Assembly: GCA_030704615.1 (NCBI GenBank) | Contig: CM060731.1 | Coordinates: forward strand, 70,040,756-70,104,755 | Length of the DNA: 64,000 bases | Direction of reading: 5' to 3' | Origin: Takakia lepidozioides | Lineage: Eukaryota; Streptophyta; Takakiopsida; Takakiales; Takakiaceae | Shown: piece after piece, positions 25,101 to 34,867 of the stretch | Numbering within the stretch: position 1 is the stretch's first letter | Layout: the number at the start of each line of letters is the position of its first letter | The notes under the pieces: generated by a model | Told to the model about the DNA's origin: nothing | What the model saw: the letters and a program-made list of their open reading frames with translations, nothing else | Databases searched by the model: none | Made by a program: the position numbers and the translations under genes

Positions 25101-26563
25101 GCAACATGTTTTAGAAGCTCATTAGCCTGCTCTGACTCTTGCACAGAGCCAACATGTTCCCAAAGTGAAGTAAGCCAGCACAGGTGGGTTGATAAGCAGA
25201 ACTATGCCCAACACCACCGACAGGCGTTCATCAAACTATGATTTAGGATCCACCTACACAAACTGCAAACCATCAGTGTTGCCATCCGCATAATCTCCCC
25301 CATAGTCATGAAGTCTGCATGGCCATCATTTATGGCACTCATGATAGAATACAACACACACTACTCACACCTGAACAGTCTCAAAGATGGAGACTCGGAG
25401 AACATCACCTTGTTGTGTTGTAAATTGCACATAAAGACTGTTCATCACCACTGCCACAGACCATAACAGCTTAAGTCAATAAGCAAAAGACGCCATGTAT
25501 TCAATGTTTTTGATGTAAGCAAACTACATAAGTCAGTCAAAGCCCCAAATCCCTTAGTTGCAAATACATCCATTCCCAGAGCTCAAGTGCCACTATTTAG
25601 TTGCTGGGCAAACAAACTATAAGCGATCTCCAGTGCTTTTTTGTGATTTCTCTTATCATTCTACGTAGCATTCTCTGGCATTCATATAGGTTCCTTGTCT
25701 TTTGTACCCTCTCTCCTAAAGCTACATGCATAGAAACTTCATCTTCGAGATGTTGTTGATTACCTGCTGTTCAAATTTGAAAATTCCTTCTTCCTTTCAA
25801 GAGGCCCTTTGGGCCACTTGTTGATGTGGGAATTTTCCTTCTCTTCCAAGTGCTGGAGTCTAACTCCTGGTTTCTACTATCATATCAACACCAGCTCTAA
25901 GTAAGAACTCAATTTCCTATAACCAGATAGCTGCCGGTTGTGCACCATCAGTCTGGCAAGATCAGATAGGGCAGTATCCTGTGGGTTATTACAGATGTAT
26001 TACTAGCCCAAGGTCGACCATAGGAATAAACAATATCCTGCACAGGGTAAGGCCTCTCTGTCAGTGGAGGAATGTAAGCTCTCTTACTCTCGCTCTCTCT
26101 CTCTTTGGGACGATGGCCACAAGGCTACAGCAAACGCCTCAAACCCCGGTGGGTGTGAAGTGTGAACCCAACTGGCTCCGGGAGGGTTAGCTTCCCGCGG
26201 GGTCAGTGGCCATAAGGCTATTGCAAACCAACGTTCAGCATGAGTACATTCTCTTTGAGACAGGACTGTGCAGTTCAACAAAAGCCACATCTCCAATCTG
26301 TGACATGTTCCGAGCTAGAGCAGCAGTGCAGGCACCCACAGTTTGCTTTCTAACATGATCTAAATTTACGGCAACAGTCAATGCCTGTAACCAGATTTCA
26401 ATCGGGTATCAAAGAGCCTCTCGTAATTTCCAGTTTCCACCTCTGGTTTGTCGATCCCATCAGCAGCTGTGGGAGGGTTGATATACCATGGAGGAATGCC
26501 CTCAAGAGTGTGCGATAGCAAACATTCCCAGTGGACAGTGAATGCACCAAGCAGCTGCATCAC
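22192..26563 (-). CDS. Candidate multi-exon gene, unidentified (ARM/HEAT-like?)
   Basis: Several minus-strand segments look like exons, but I could not join them into one model. One at about 26390-26240 encodes ALTVAVNLDHVRKQTVGACT. One at about 26010-25900 contains ALSDLARLMVHNRQL. One at about 24665-24598 reads LICAAVALFNIQTEDALLK and ends at GTATGG. One at about 24515-24420 reads MVQIDEDMLPIGSSDGIICY. One at about 23820-23670 contains HSGVYIPDFGEGGGRNGHW and ends at GTAAAAG, and one at 22401-22195 ends at GTAAGTG. The helical, Ala/Leu-rich character of several recalls armadillo or HEAT repeats, but this is only an impression. The gene would lie just downstream of, and in the same direction as, the PPR gene. 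Confidence 0.3.
22866..23140. repeat. Local inverted duplication
   Basis: A stretch of about 47 bp at 22871-22917 recurs inverted at 23092-23139, sharing GTGCTGAATTAGAGAAGAAT and the bases around it. On the minus strand the first copy is an open reading AASAELEKNEQ, and the second copy gives RSAELEKNEH on the plus strand. Confidence 0.8.
26190..26265 (+). mobile_element. LINE 3'-tail fragment
   Basis: Contains GCGGGGTCAGTGGCCATAAGG and ATGAGTACATTCTCT, matching the ends of the two LINE fragments in the WD40 introns. A partial extra copy (GATGGCCACAAGGCTACAGC) lies at 26111-26130. Confidence 0.6.
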
Positions 26564-26600
26564 AGTGAAGCAAGATACATCTTACAAGAGTAATTTTGTT

Positions 26601-29600
26601 TCACCAGTACTCCCCACAAGAACAAACCCCATCTTGGAAGTGGTGAAAACGGTTGGCATCCCGTACAACTATTGCTCGCCCAACAATCTTTGAGATGAAC
26701 TTGGTGGCAGTGTGGCAGTCACCACACACCCGAAGGTTCTTGATGACATGGAGTGGCATCCCGGGGACCGTGCTGATGAGCCCAAAAGCAATGGCCAGCT
26801 TCTCACTGTGGAGGCAAAGATAGACTTCCTTTCGATCCTCCTCCACATCATGCAAGATATAGCGCGTGTCAGGCACATACCCTGCCTCCTCCACCTTCCC
26901 AGACAATCTTCTCAGCTCAGCCTGAATTTCCTCAATTTGCGGATGCAATTTGTCATCTACCACAAATGTGTGCATCTGGTTGCTCACCTCAATGCAGGAG
27001 CGACCTGGCTCCTTTCTGACACCTCTGACCTTCATCTTCCTTCGTACCTTTGCAGTATCGTCCCACCTGCCAGCTGCGGCATAGATATTTGATAGCAACA
27101 CATAAGTTGCAGTGTCCTGTCGATCCCACTTGAGGATAAATTTTGCTGCACGTTCTGCCACCTCCACATTCCCATGAATTCTGCAGGCACCAAGCAAGGC
27201 CTTCCACACCACATCATTTGGTTTGATTGGAATTTTGTTAATAAAGTCCTCAGCCTCATCTAATCGTCCCGCACGGCCAAGAAGGTCCACCATGCACGCA
27301 AAGTGCTCCAGTGTAGGAGTGAGGCCATGATCTTGAATAAGGGAATCAAAGTAGTGCCTGCCTTCATCCACTAGGCCCCCATGGCTACATGCAGAGAGAA
27401 CACATATAAAGGTGATATTGTTCGGATCCAAGCCTTCTTTTTGCATTCCCTCAACTAGTCGCAGGGCCTCTTTATGCCCACCATGCTGGGTATACCCGGC
27501 GATCAACGCATTCCATGAGACCACATCTCGTTCAGCCATATTGTCAAACACTCCCTTTGCATCCTGAATGCTTCCACATTTGGCATACATGTCCACGAGG
27601 CAATTATCCAGAATGATATCTGGTACAATTCCAGTTCTCATGATGGCAGCATGGACCTCTTTGCCCTTTCCCAGGGCTGCCAGGCTGGCACAAGCGTTGC
27701 ACAAGCAAACAAACGTGACCTGGTCGGGCTTCATCTCTTCCTGCATCATTTGCTCATATGTCTCCAAAGCATTAATCCCACACCCATTCTGGGCATATGC
27801 TGCAATCATCGCATTCCACGAGACCACATTACGCTTAGACATATTGTCGAACACTTCCTTTGCATCCTTGATGCTTCCGCATTTGGCATACATGTCCACA
27901 AGGGTTGTATCCAAGATGATATTTGGCACAATTCCAGCTTTCAGGATGTCGGCGTGTGCCTCCTTACCTTTTTCCAGGTCTGCCAAGCTGGCACATGCAA
28001 TGCAAACACAAGTGAACGTGACCTGGTCAGGCTTCACCCCTTCACGAATCATTTGTGCATAGGTCTGCAAAGCCTCAATCCCACAGCCAGGCCGGGCATA
28101 TCCTGTGATCATCACATTCCATGACACCACATCTCGTTCAGCCATATTGAAGAAAACTCCCTTTGCATCCTCGATGCTCCCGCATTTAGCATACATGTCC
28201 ACCAGTGTATTCTCCAAGATGATATTTGGCACTATTCCAGCTTTCCTGATTTCAGCATGGACCTTTTTTCCCTTTTCCAGGTCTGTGAGGCTGGCACAGG
28301 CCTTTAGAACGCAAATGAAGGTGACCTGGTCGGGTGTCACCCCTTCACCCATCATTTGTTCATAGGTCTCCAAAGCCTCAATCCCACACCCATGCTGGGA
28401 AAATCCTGCAATCATCACATTCCATGTGACCACATTTCGTTCGGCCATACTGTCAAATACTACCTTTGCATCGTCGATCCTCCAGCATTTTGCATACATA
28501 TCCACAAAGGCTGTGCCCAGAATGACATCCGGTACAATTCCAGCTCTCATGATGTCAGTATGGACCTTTTTGCCCTTTTCCAGGTCTGCTAGACTGGCAC
28601 ACGCCTTGAGAACACCAACAAACGTGGCCTGATTTGGTGTCACCCCTTCCTGCATCATTTGTTCATAGGTGTCCAAAGCGTCCATCCCACACCCATGCTG
28701 AGCATGTCCTGAGATCATCACATTCCATGACACCACATTTCGTTCAGCCATATTGTTGAATACTATCTTTGCATCTTCGACCCTCCCACATTTGGCATAC
28801 ATGTCCACAAGGGCAGTATCCAGAATGACATCTGGTCCAATTTCAGCTTTCATGATATCAGCATGGACTACTTTGCCCGTTTCCAGGGCTGTAAGACTAG
28901 CACATGCCTTGAGAATGCAAATGAACGTTACCTTGTTGGGCCGTACGCCCTCCAGCATCATCTGCTCATAGGTCTCAAAGGCCTCCCTATAATATCCTTG
29001 CTTGGCATATCCTGCGATCATCGCATTCCATGACACGACATTTCGTTTAGCCATATTATTGAAAACTACATTGGCATCCTTGATGCTCCCGCATTTGGCA
29101 TACATGTTAACAAGGGCAGTGTCCAAAATGACAGCTGGTCCAACTCCAGATTTCATGATGTCAGCATGGACCTCTTTGCCCTTTTCCAGGGCTGCCAGAC
29201 TGGCACATGCCTTGAGAACCGAAATGAAGGTGACCTGGTTGGGCTTCACCCCTTCCCTCTTCATTTGTTCTTGGGCCTCCAAAGCCTCCATTCCACACCC
29301 ATTCTGGGCATATCCTGCGATCATCACATTCCATGACACCACATTTCGTTCAGCCATATTGTCAAACACTCCCTTTGCATCCTCAATGCTCCCACATTTG
29401 GCATACATGTCCACAAGGGTATTGTCCAAGATAATATTTGGCACAATTCCAGCTTTCACAAGTTCAGCATGGAGCTCTTTGCCCCTTTCCAGGGCTGCAA
29501 TACTGGCACATGCATTGCAAGCACAAACAAACGTGACCTGGTTGGGGTTCACCCCTTCCAGCATCATTTGCTCATAGGTCTCCAAAGCCTCCATCCCGCA

Positions 29601-31004
29601 CCCATGCTGGGCATATCCTGCTATCATCACATTCCATGACACCACATCTCGTGCATCCATGTTGTCAAACACTACCTTTGCATCGTTGATGCTCCCGCAT
29701 TTGGCATACATGTCCACGAGGGTAGTGTCCAGGATGATATCTGGCACAATTCCAGCTTTCATGATGTCAGCATGTACAACTCTGCCCTTTTCCAGGTCTG
29801 CCAGGCAGGCACATGCCTTGAGAACGGAAATGAAAGTCACCTGGTTGGGTTTCAACCCTTCCCCCATCATCTGCTCATAGGTCTCGAAGGCCTCCCTACA
29901 ATACCCCTGTTTGGAATATCCTGCTATCATGATGTTCCATGTAATTAAACTTCGTTCAGGCATTTTATCAAACACTAGGCGTGCATCCACAACGCTCCCA
30001 CACTTGGCATGCATGTTGACAAGGGTGTTGCTTAGAAAGATGTCTGGCTTGAATCCACTTTGGATAATGTGGGCATGGACCTGCTTTCCCTCTGCTAGGC
30101 CTTGCATCTTGATGCACTGCTGCAAGAGACGGACGTAAGTTTTAGAGTCTGCCGAAACGCCTCCTTGGTGCAAAATCTGCAACTCCTCTCTCACTTGTCC
30201 TGCCTTAAATAGAGTCCTCACATCCCCACATCTTTCCAAAGAGGTGGTCATGGTTGAGGTGCCTGACTCATGCAACTGTGATGAAGGTGCGTTCAATTGC
30301 CCATTGACCCATGGCGGTTTCTTGTAGCTATCTATCCATAGCCCCTCGTTGGTACTCTTCTGCTTGAAATCTCGTCCTCTAGATTGGATCTTTCTGCCTC
30401 GATTGTCCCTGCATTGACTTTTGGTTGAGGAAAAATTCTTCCAAAGCTTCTCCTCGTCTGAATTTTCAAATTTTAGATATTTGACCCTAGCTGCATCCAG
30501 CTTCTCCAATGCACCTACCAGTAGATGTTTCTTGCAGCTATCCCCCTTGGTGCTCCTATTCTTGGCATCTGGTGCAATAGGATGGATCTTCCTCCCACGA
30601 TCGTCGCGCACATGACTGGGATCTACATAATTTTCCTTCGAAAGTTTGTCCCCTGGATTTCGGCTTTCTGGATATTGGAGTATGTTGCCCCCTTCCTCAT
30701 CCCTCTGTCCATGAAATTGGTCCTCCACTGCTGGTTTCAACTGCCCCAAAATCGGCTGGAATCTGTTTGGAGAAAATCTCAATGCAATGCGGTTCAGAAA
30801 ATGCAAAGGAATCCCGTACAGAGTGTACAGCCAACACATTTTGGACGTTTTAAAAACAAGGCCAATGTCGGAAGCAGCGTGAACTCGGGGAGGTTTGTGA
30901 GGGCACCCCGAGGTGCCATTGAAGCATCTGGAGGATTCCAAGCGTGAAATGCTTATTATTGTACTCGCTGCCATGACTGCCCCTTCTGGAACGCCTGCTG
31001 CCAT
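26601..31004 (-). CDS. PLS-class PPR protein with E and DYW domains (organelle C-to-U RNA editing factor)
   Basis: Uninterrupted 1467-codon intronless gene. Residues 1 to about 285 hold a likely organelle-targeting region and a basic stretch with two DRGRKI/DNRGRKI repeats. Residues 322-1231 hold nine P-L-S triplets of 101 residues, with MYAKCGS in most S motifs and SWN in most P motifs. Then come L2/S2-type and E1-E2 repeats with the PG-box-like EPGRSCIEV (to about 1342). The DYW deaminase ends the protein: HSE at 1399-1401 and CGDC at 1427-1430 are the zinc/active-site signature, and the C-terminus is GEYW rather than GDYW. In this family the PPR tract reads single-stranded RNA and the DYW domain deaminates C to U in chloroplast or mitochondrial transcripts. 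All key residues are intact, so it looks functional. Which organelle it serves cannot be told. The start at 31004 gives the longest frame; downstream Met codons at residues 11 and 56 are alternatives. Confidence 0.95.
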   Translation of the reverse strand: MAAGVPEGAVMAASTIISISRLESSRCFNGTSGCPHKPPRVHAASDIGLVFKTSKMCWLYTLYGIPLHFLNRIALRFSPNRFQPILGQLKPAVEDQFHGQRDEEGGNILQYPESRNPGDKLSKENYVDPSHVRDDRGRKIHPIAPDAKNRSTKGDSCKKHLLVGALEKLDAARVKYLKFENSDEEKLWKNFSSTKSQCRDNRGRKIQSRGRDFKQKSTNEGLWIDSYKKPPWVNGQLNAPSSQLHESGTSTMTTSLERCGDVRTLFKAGQVREELQILHQGGVSADSKTYVRLLQQCIKMQGLAEGKQVHAHIIQSGFKPDIFLSNTLVNMHAKCGSVVDARLVFDKMPERSLITWNIMIAGYSKQGYCREAFETYEQMMGEGLKPNQVTFISVLKACACLADLEKGRVVHADIMKAGIVPDIILDTTLVDMYAKCGSINDAKVVFDNMDARDVVSWNVMIAGYAQHGCGMEALETYEQMMLEGVNPNQVTFVCACNACASIAALERGKELHAELVKAGIVPNIILDNTLVDMYAKCGSIEDAKGVFDNMAERNVVSWNVMIAGYAQNGCGMEALEAQEQMKREGVKPNQVTFISVLKACASLAALEKGKEVHADIMKSGVGPAVILDTALVNMYAKCGSIKDANVVFNNMAKRNVVSWNAMIAGYAKQGYYREAFETYEQMMLEGVRPNKVTFICILKACASLTALETGKVVHADIMKAEIGPDVILDTALVDMYAKCGRVEDAKIVFNNMAERNVVSWNVMISGHAQHGCGMDALDTYEQMMQEGVTPNQATFVGVLKACASLADLEKGKKVHTDIMRAGIVPDVILGTAFVDMYAKCWRIDDAKVVFDSMAERNVVTWNVMIAGFSQHGCGIEALETYEQMMGEGVTPDQVTFICVLKACASLTDLEKGKKVHAEIRKAGIVPNIILENTLVDMYAKCGSIEDAKGVFFNMAERDVVSWNVMITGYARPGCGIEALQTYAQMIREGVKPDQVTFTCVCIACASLADLEKGKEAHADILKAGIVPNIILDTTLVDMYAKCGSIKDAKEVFDNMSKRNVVSWNAMIAAYAQNGCGINALETYEQMMQEEMKPDQVTFVCLCNACASLAALGKGKEVHAAIMRTGIVPDIILDNCLVDMYAKCGSIQDAKGVFDNMAERDVVSWNALIAGYTQHGGHKEALRLVEGMQKEGLDPNNITFICVLSACSHGGLVDEGRHYFDSLIQDHGLTPTLEHFACMVDLLGRAGRLDEAEDFINKIPIKPNDVVWKALLGACRIHGNVEVAERAAKFILKWDRQDTATYVLLSNIYAAAGRWDDTAKVRRKMKVRGVRKEPGRSCIEVSNQMHTFVVDDKLHPQIEEIQAELRRLSGKVEEAGYVPDTRYILHDVEEDRKEVYLCLHSEKLAIAFGLISTVPGMPLHVIKNLRVCGDCHTATKFISKIVGRAIVVRDANRFHHFQDGVCSCGEYW
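27312..30041 (-). repeat. Nine 303-bp tandem units within the PPR gene
   Basis: The coding repeats are 303 bp long (31-residue S, 35-residue P, 35-residue L) and highly alike, for example the repeated DMYAKCGSIEDAKGVF. The last unit is one codon longer. The array looks like recent tandem amplification of one triplet. Confidence 0.95.
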
Positions 31005-31169
31005 GGCTGCTCGCTCTCGAACATTTTCAACCTGCGCTGCGCCCTTCTGATGTATAGGTTTAAAGCTGTTCCACCCAGCCGGTCTAGGTCGGATCTGCTT
31101 ACAATCGAACGATGGTTCCTATCCAATCCCTCACACTGAACTAGCTCCGACTCAAGTCCCTGGATTAAC

Positions 31170-31172
31170 CAA

Positions 31173-31214
<42 letters not shown>
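31170..31214. repeat. (GA)n tract upstream of the PPR gene
   Basis: A CT run on the plus strand, that is GA on the PPR coding strand, 165-210 bp upstream of its ATG. GA-rich tracts are common in plant 5' UTRs and core promoters; a regulatory role here is inference. Confidence 0.9.
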
Positions 31215-31222
<8 letters not shown>

Positions 31223-32004
31223 AAATGACGCACTTCCGTCGACAAGGAGCTGCTAGTGCTGAAGCAAGAAGGTGGGTAAGTTAGGCCCACGTCCCAACAG
31301 CAGACATTGCAACTCTCTCCTCTGGGAAACTTGGGGTGAGGGCCTCTCAAAATTAACGGACAGTTGGTTTGGCCCTCACCCCACTATTGATCGTAAACCC
31401 TAAACTACACTAGCGAGTGACTATTGGTTCAGATTCTAACTGCCACATTGTCACTACAGTGGGTCTGTTAAAATCTGCTTCACTTATTTTCCATTGTTCT
31501 TGAGGTCATCCTGTATAGGGAAGGCATTTCTGGATCTGAGCCTAGAGGCCGGTAGTCAGAGTAGTCGGAGGTGAAGGCCAAAAATTATTATTTTTCTGTT
31601 TTTGGTGAGAAGTTGGATGGCAGGGTAATCTGGAAGCCTTCCACTGCCTAAGGAAATGCCAAAAAAATTTAAACAAAACATTTCCATGCATAAGAGAATT
31701 GTCAATAAATTCCGGGTTTTGCAGGGCAAATACATTTTGATTGAGCATTGGAAGTAAGAGAATCTGATGGGTGCATTGCACAGTGTGGGAATGTACTCAA
31801 TGGAGCTGATGGGGATCTTCCTCTAGGCAAAATTTACCTCGATTGAGTCTACGTTTTTAAGGGGCACGATAGATACAAAAGAAAAGTTTTGGCAGTCCAC
31901 ATAAATGAGTGGGAAAAAATTTGGCAGATTTTCGTGGAATGGGCTCTGATTTTAGACTAATAGCATTGAAGGCTTGAGGCCCGTGGTATAGGAATAGGGT
32001 CACC

Positions 32005-32225
32005 CGGGTCCAGGACCACAGATCTGCGGCCACCGCCTTGTCCCGCAACAGACCCACAGCCGTCCGGGTCTAGGACCAAGGATTTGCTGCCGCCTTCTCC
32101 TTGTTGTAGACCCACCTTAACCTGCAGGTCTTGTGGGGACTTCAAATTTTTTCCACTTCCTGCCGCCTTATCCCGGACCCGGACCCGGGCAGTGCAGTAG
32201 ACCCACTTTACCTGCGGGACCTTTT
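32005..32225. repeat. Imperfect GGGTCC-rich repeat, about three units
   Basis: Units start with CGGGTCCAGGACCA, CGGGTCTAGGACCA and a more diverged GGACCCGGGCAG, each followed by a stretch ending in AGACCCAC. The units are 60-90 bp. The sequence between 31260 and 32000 shows nothing recognisable. Confidence 0.55.
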
Positions 32226-32227
32226 TT

Positions 32228-33157
32228 TATTTAAAAAAAGGGAAACACCTGGGAGCGACAGCTCACAAATCAGGCCCCTTGATAGAGAGAGGAGAAAATA
32301 ACAGTGTTGGTCTGGTATGGGTATCAGACCCGAGTATCAACCCTGGTATCAAACCTGGTATCAGGAACCAGACCAGCCTGGTCCTAAATTCTACATACCC
32401 AAGGCGATACCATTGCCTGCGTAGGGTTAGCGAATACCATACCAGTCTGGTGTTGACGGCTAGGATTTAGTATTGATACTCGTTGCAAGCGTTTCGCAAC
32501 CATTCTTCGACTGGTATCAATCCTTGTTGACGGGAAGTAGGGAAGAGTGTTAATATGGTCTCAAGGGACAAGTCTCATGTCCTTAGGGTGTCTCAAACCA
32601 AATTGTTCGGGCGTGGAAAAAATTTCAGCCCACAAATTGGGCCTTGAGAGCAAATGTGCATGCAACATTGATTTGCAATAAAGTATGATATGCAGTTTGC
32701 ACTCGGTGGCAATGAGATCATTTTTCATGTGCAGTTCCGTTGTTCATGTATGATACACTCATGAAGTGTTTTTTAAGTCAATTGAAGGCTTGTTTGATAC
32801 CAGATCCCATTATATATACTAGCTGGTATTACTTGGGCACATTTCTATTGATACCATTGCTTAGATGATGAAAAATTTCTCAATACCCTTACCAAACTGG
32901 TATCTAACTTGATAAATATCCTTGGTACCAATGTTCCCCTGGTGTGTCATTTTCAGAGCCACCCATATACCAGGACCAGCCTGGTATCCCAAAATGTTGA
33001 TACCAGACCAACACTGGAAAATAACCTCTCGGTAACCTCGCCGTGAAGGCTTTCCGATGCGACACCTACGCAGGGAAGGGGGAGGAGCGTACCACACCCG
33101 TCAAATAGCAAGATTTGACCCAGAGTCACACTTACCAACTGAGCTACTGACTGTTGG
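32228..33157 (-). mobile_element. SINE family A copy split by a hAT-like insertion
   Basis: On the minus strand the tRNA-like head is at 33157-33025 (GTAGCTCAGTTGGTAAGTG and GGGTCAAATCTTGCT, then AAAGCCTTCACGGCGAGGTT). The tail is at 32301-32228 (GGGGCCTGATTTGTGAGCTG and onward to the A-rich end). The two halves are adjacent once the insertion at 32302-33016 and one target copy are removed. Confidence 0.85.
32302..33016. mobile_element. hAT-like non-autonomous element, 715 bp
   Basis: Terminal inverted repeats CAGTGTTGGTCTGGTAT and ATACCAGACCAACACTG are perfect over at least 17 bp. Perfect 8-bp target duplications GAAAATAA flank it (32294-32301 and 33017-33024). CAGTG-type ends with 8-bp duplications define hAT elements. 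Many TGGTAT(C) words near both ends look like subterminal transposase-binding repeats. It has no transposase. Confidence 0.92.
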
Positions 33158-33189
33158 TACTATTTTAGTATCATGGGTGATGTACATAT

Positions 33190-34180
33190 TCACATCACCA
33201 AAATTCCAAGCCAAAGACAGCAGCATATAGCGCGATGAGAGTAACTGCGAAGATAGGCAATTTTACATATAAAATTCAGCATCATAGGTCAAGCGTAACA
33301 AACATCAGGGTTCACATGTCCGTAATATAACAATTGCCTCGCTATAACGATCAACATATGCGACAGGGGCTCTCATGTACACGACTCCTCATCAAAATAT
33401 TGTGGACCCCGCTTCACCTCATCATGGAAAAAGATATCTTTATTTCCATAGTGGTTTCTTTTGGCATCAGCATTGTGCGCCATAAAGCTTTACACCTGGT
33501 CAGATTCATACCCTTCCGCAAAAATATACCCGATGCATAAAATTTTGTCGATTGTAGCATCGCTAACAGGCAGCCCGAGAATGTATCTGTTTATTGATAC
33601 AAACCGTTGGTATTCCCAGTGAAAATGATAGATAAAGGCTCTCTCGGAAATATTTGATGGCGGCAAACACACATGGTTTTGAGCTCTCCACTATAGTGCG
33701 TACATCTCTTTCCCCTCTTCCATATCATGTGCCGTCACATTATGACTAAAAAACTTGAAATGCGGTTGTCCGTAGACATTCAAACAATATCATAGTATGT
33801 CTTTCCATGTATGTAACCGAACTTGCCGTAATTTCTTACACATAACAGTATGTCCCAATGGTGGATATATGTCCCCCTAGTACGTTTTTATCACTGAATA
33901 GTACTTGTAGTTAATATTCTGATTACCATTTGAAAATGCAAATAGGACATCGTATCACCACATTTGACAGCCAAAAACCCAGCAAGACAATTTTCCGTTA
34001 TAAATTTTCTTAACGACTCGAAAAGTTCCACCTGGACGTCGCATCCTCCTATGCCAACTATACATAGAAACCTCAAAGGTTTTTGATGCAACTCTGTCAT
34101 TCGCCGTCGTCATCAGTTTCCTAGGTCTTCCCCTCCCTCTCTTACCACATGCTTCCACTATGATGGGCGGTGCTTTTCAT
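33190..34180 (-). pseudogene. Decayed ORF with AT-hook, unknown element protein
   Basis: On the minus strand, 34158-33955 encodes KRGRGRPRKLM (an AT-hook-like basic motif). Further down, 33672-33490 has FIYHFHWEYQRFVSINRY and GYIFAEGYESDQV, followed after a stop by SFMAHNADAKR. Several stops and frame changes separate these blocks. It looks like a broken transposon or host gene with conserved-looking segments. I do not recognise the family. Confidence 0.4.
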
Positions 34181-34608
34181 TGCCTCCATGCTGGCCCCAC
34201 GCAGTGAGCCCAAATATGAGCAGGTCTCAAAATGGACCCCTTATTTTGGGGTGTAAAGTGGTTCTGCCTGCCCTTAAATGGCAACCTTAGTGCCAACGGG
34301 CTGATTTAGGTTCCTTCATGGGCATTGTGGGCCCCATGGTGCTTTGTTAGGTGAACAAAAAGGTACTCAATACTGTGACCAGCGTATTTGCCAAATGGAG
34401 GCGTATTAATAAAGCTGAGTGCTAATGTACGCACGTTGTTATTCTAATTAACTCTGCATGGGGTTTAGGATTGATCAGATATGCTCTGATTTGTTTTTTT
34501 AAATGCCTTGGCTGCTCAATTTCAAATTCACAGGGTTCCATTCACTTTGCCTGCATGTATAACTTCATTACGACTATTGCACACAACTTCGCAACTACAG
34601 GTTCTCAT

Positions 34609-34830
34609 TCATGTGCAGGGAGCATAGTTTGGAGATTGGCTCAGCATTGATTTACACTTCAGTTAATCCAGTTCATTACTATTGATTGATGTGCAGGGAG
34701 CTTAGTTTGGAGATTGGAATCCCATTAGTTTACACTTCAGTTAATCCAGCACATTACAACTAATTCATGTGCAGGGAGCATAGTTTGAAGATTGGCTTAG
34801 TTTACACTTCAGTTAATCTAGTTTATTAGT
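34609..34830. repeat. Three tandem units of about 75-80 bp
   Basis: Units beginning near 34609, 34689 and 34763 share ATGTGCAGGGAGC, ATAGTTTGGAGATTGG and TTTACACTTCAGTTAATC. They lie just before the transposase pseudogene and may be its upstream or terminal region. Confidence 0.85.
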
Positions 34831-34867
34831 AAGTGTATAGTCACGAGTGTGGAGTGTGCAACAGCGA

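Noticed and set aside
27568-30138. Plus-strand open frames of up to 191 codons
   Set aside because: They are antisense shadows of the repetitive PPR gene.
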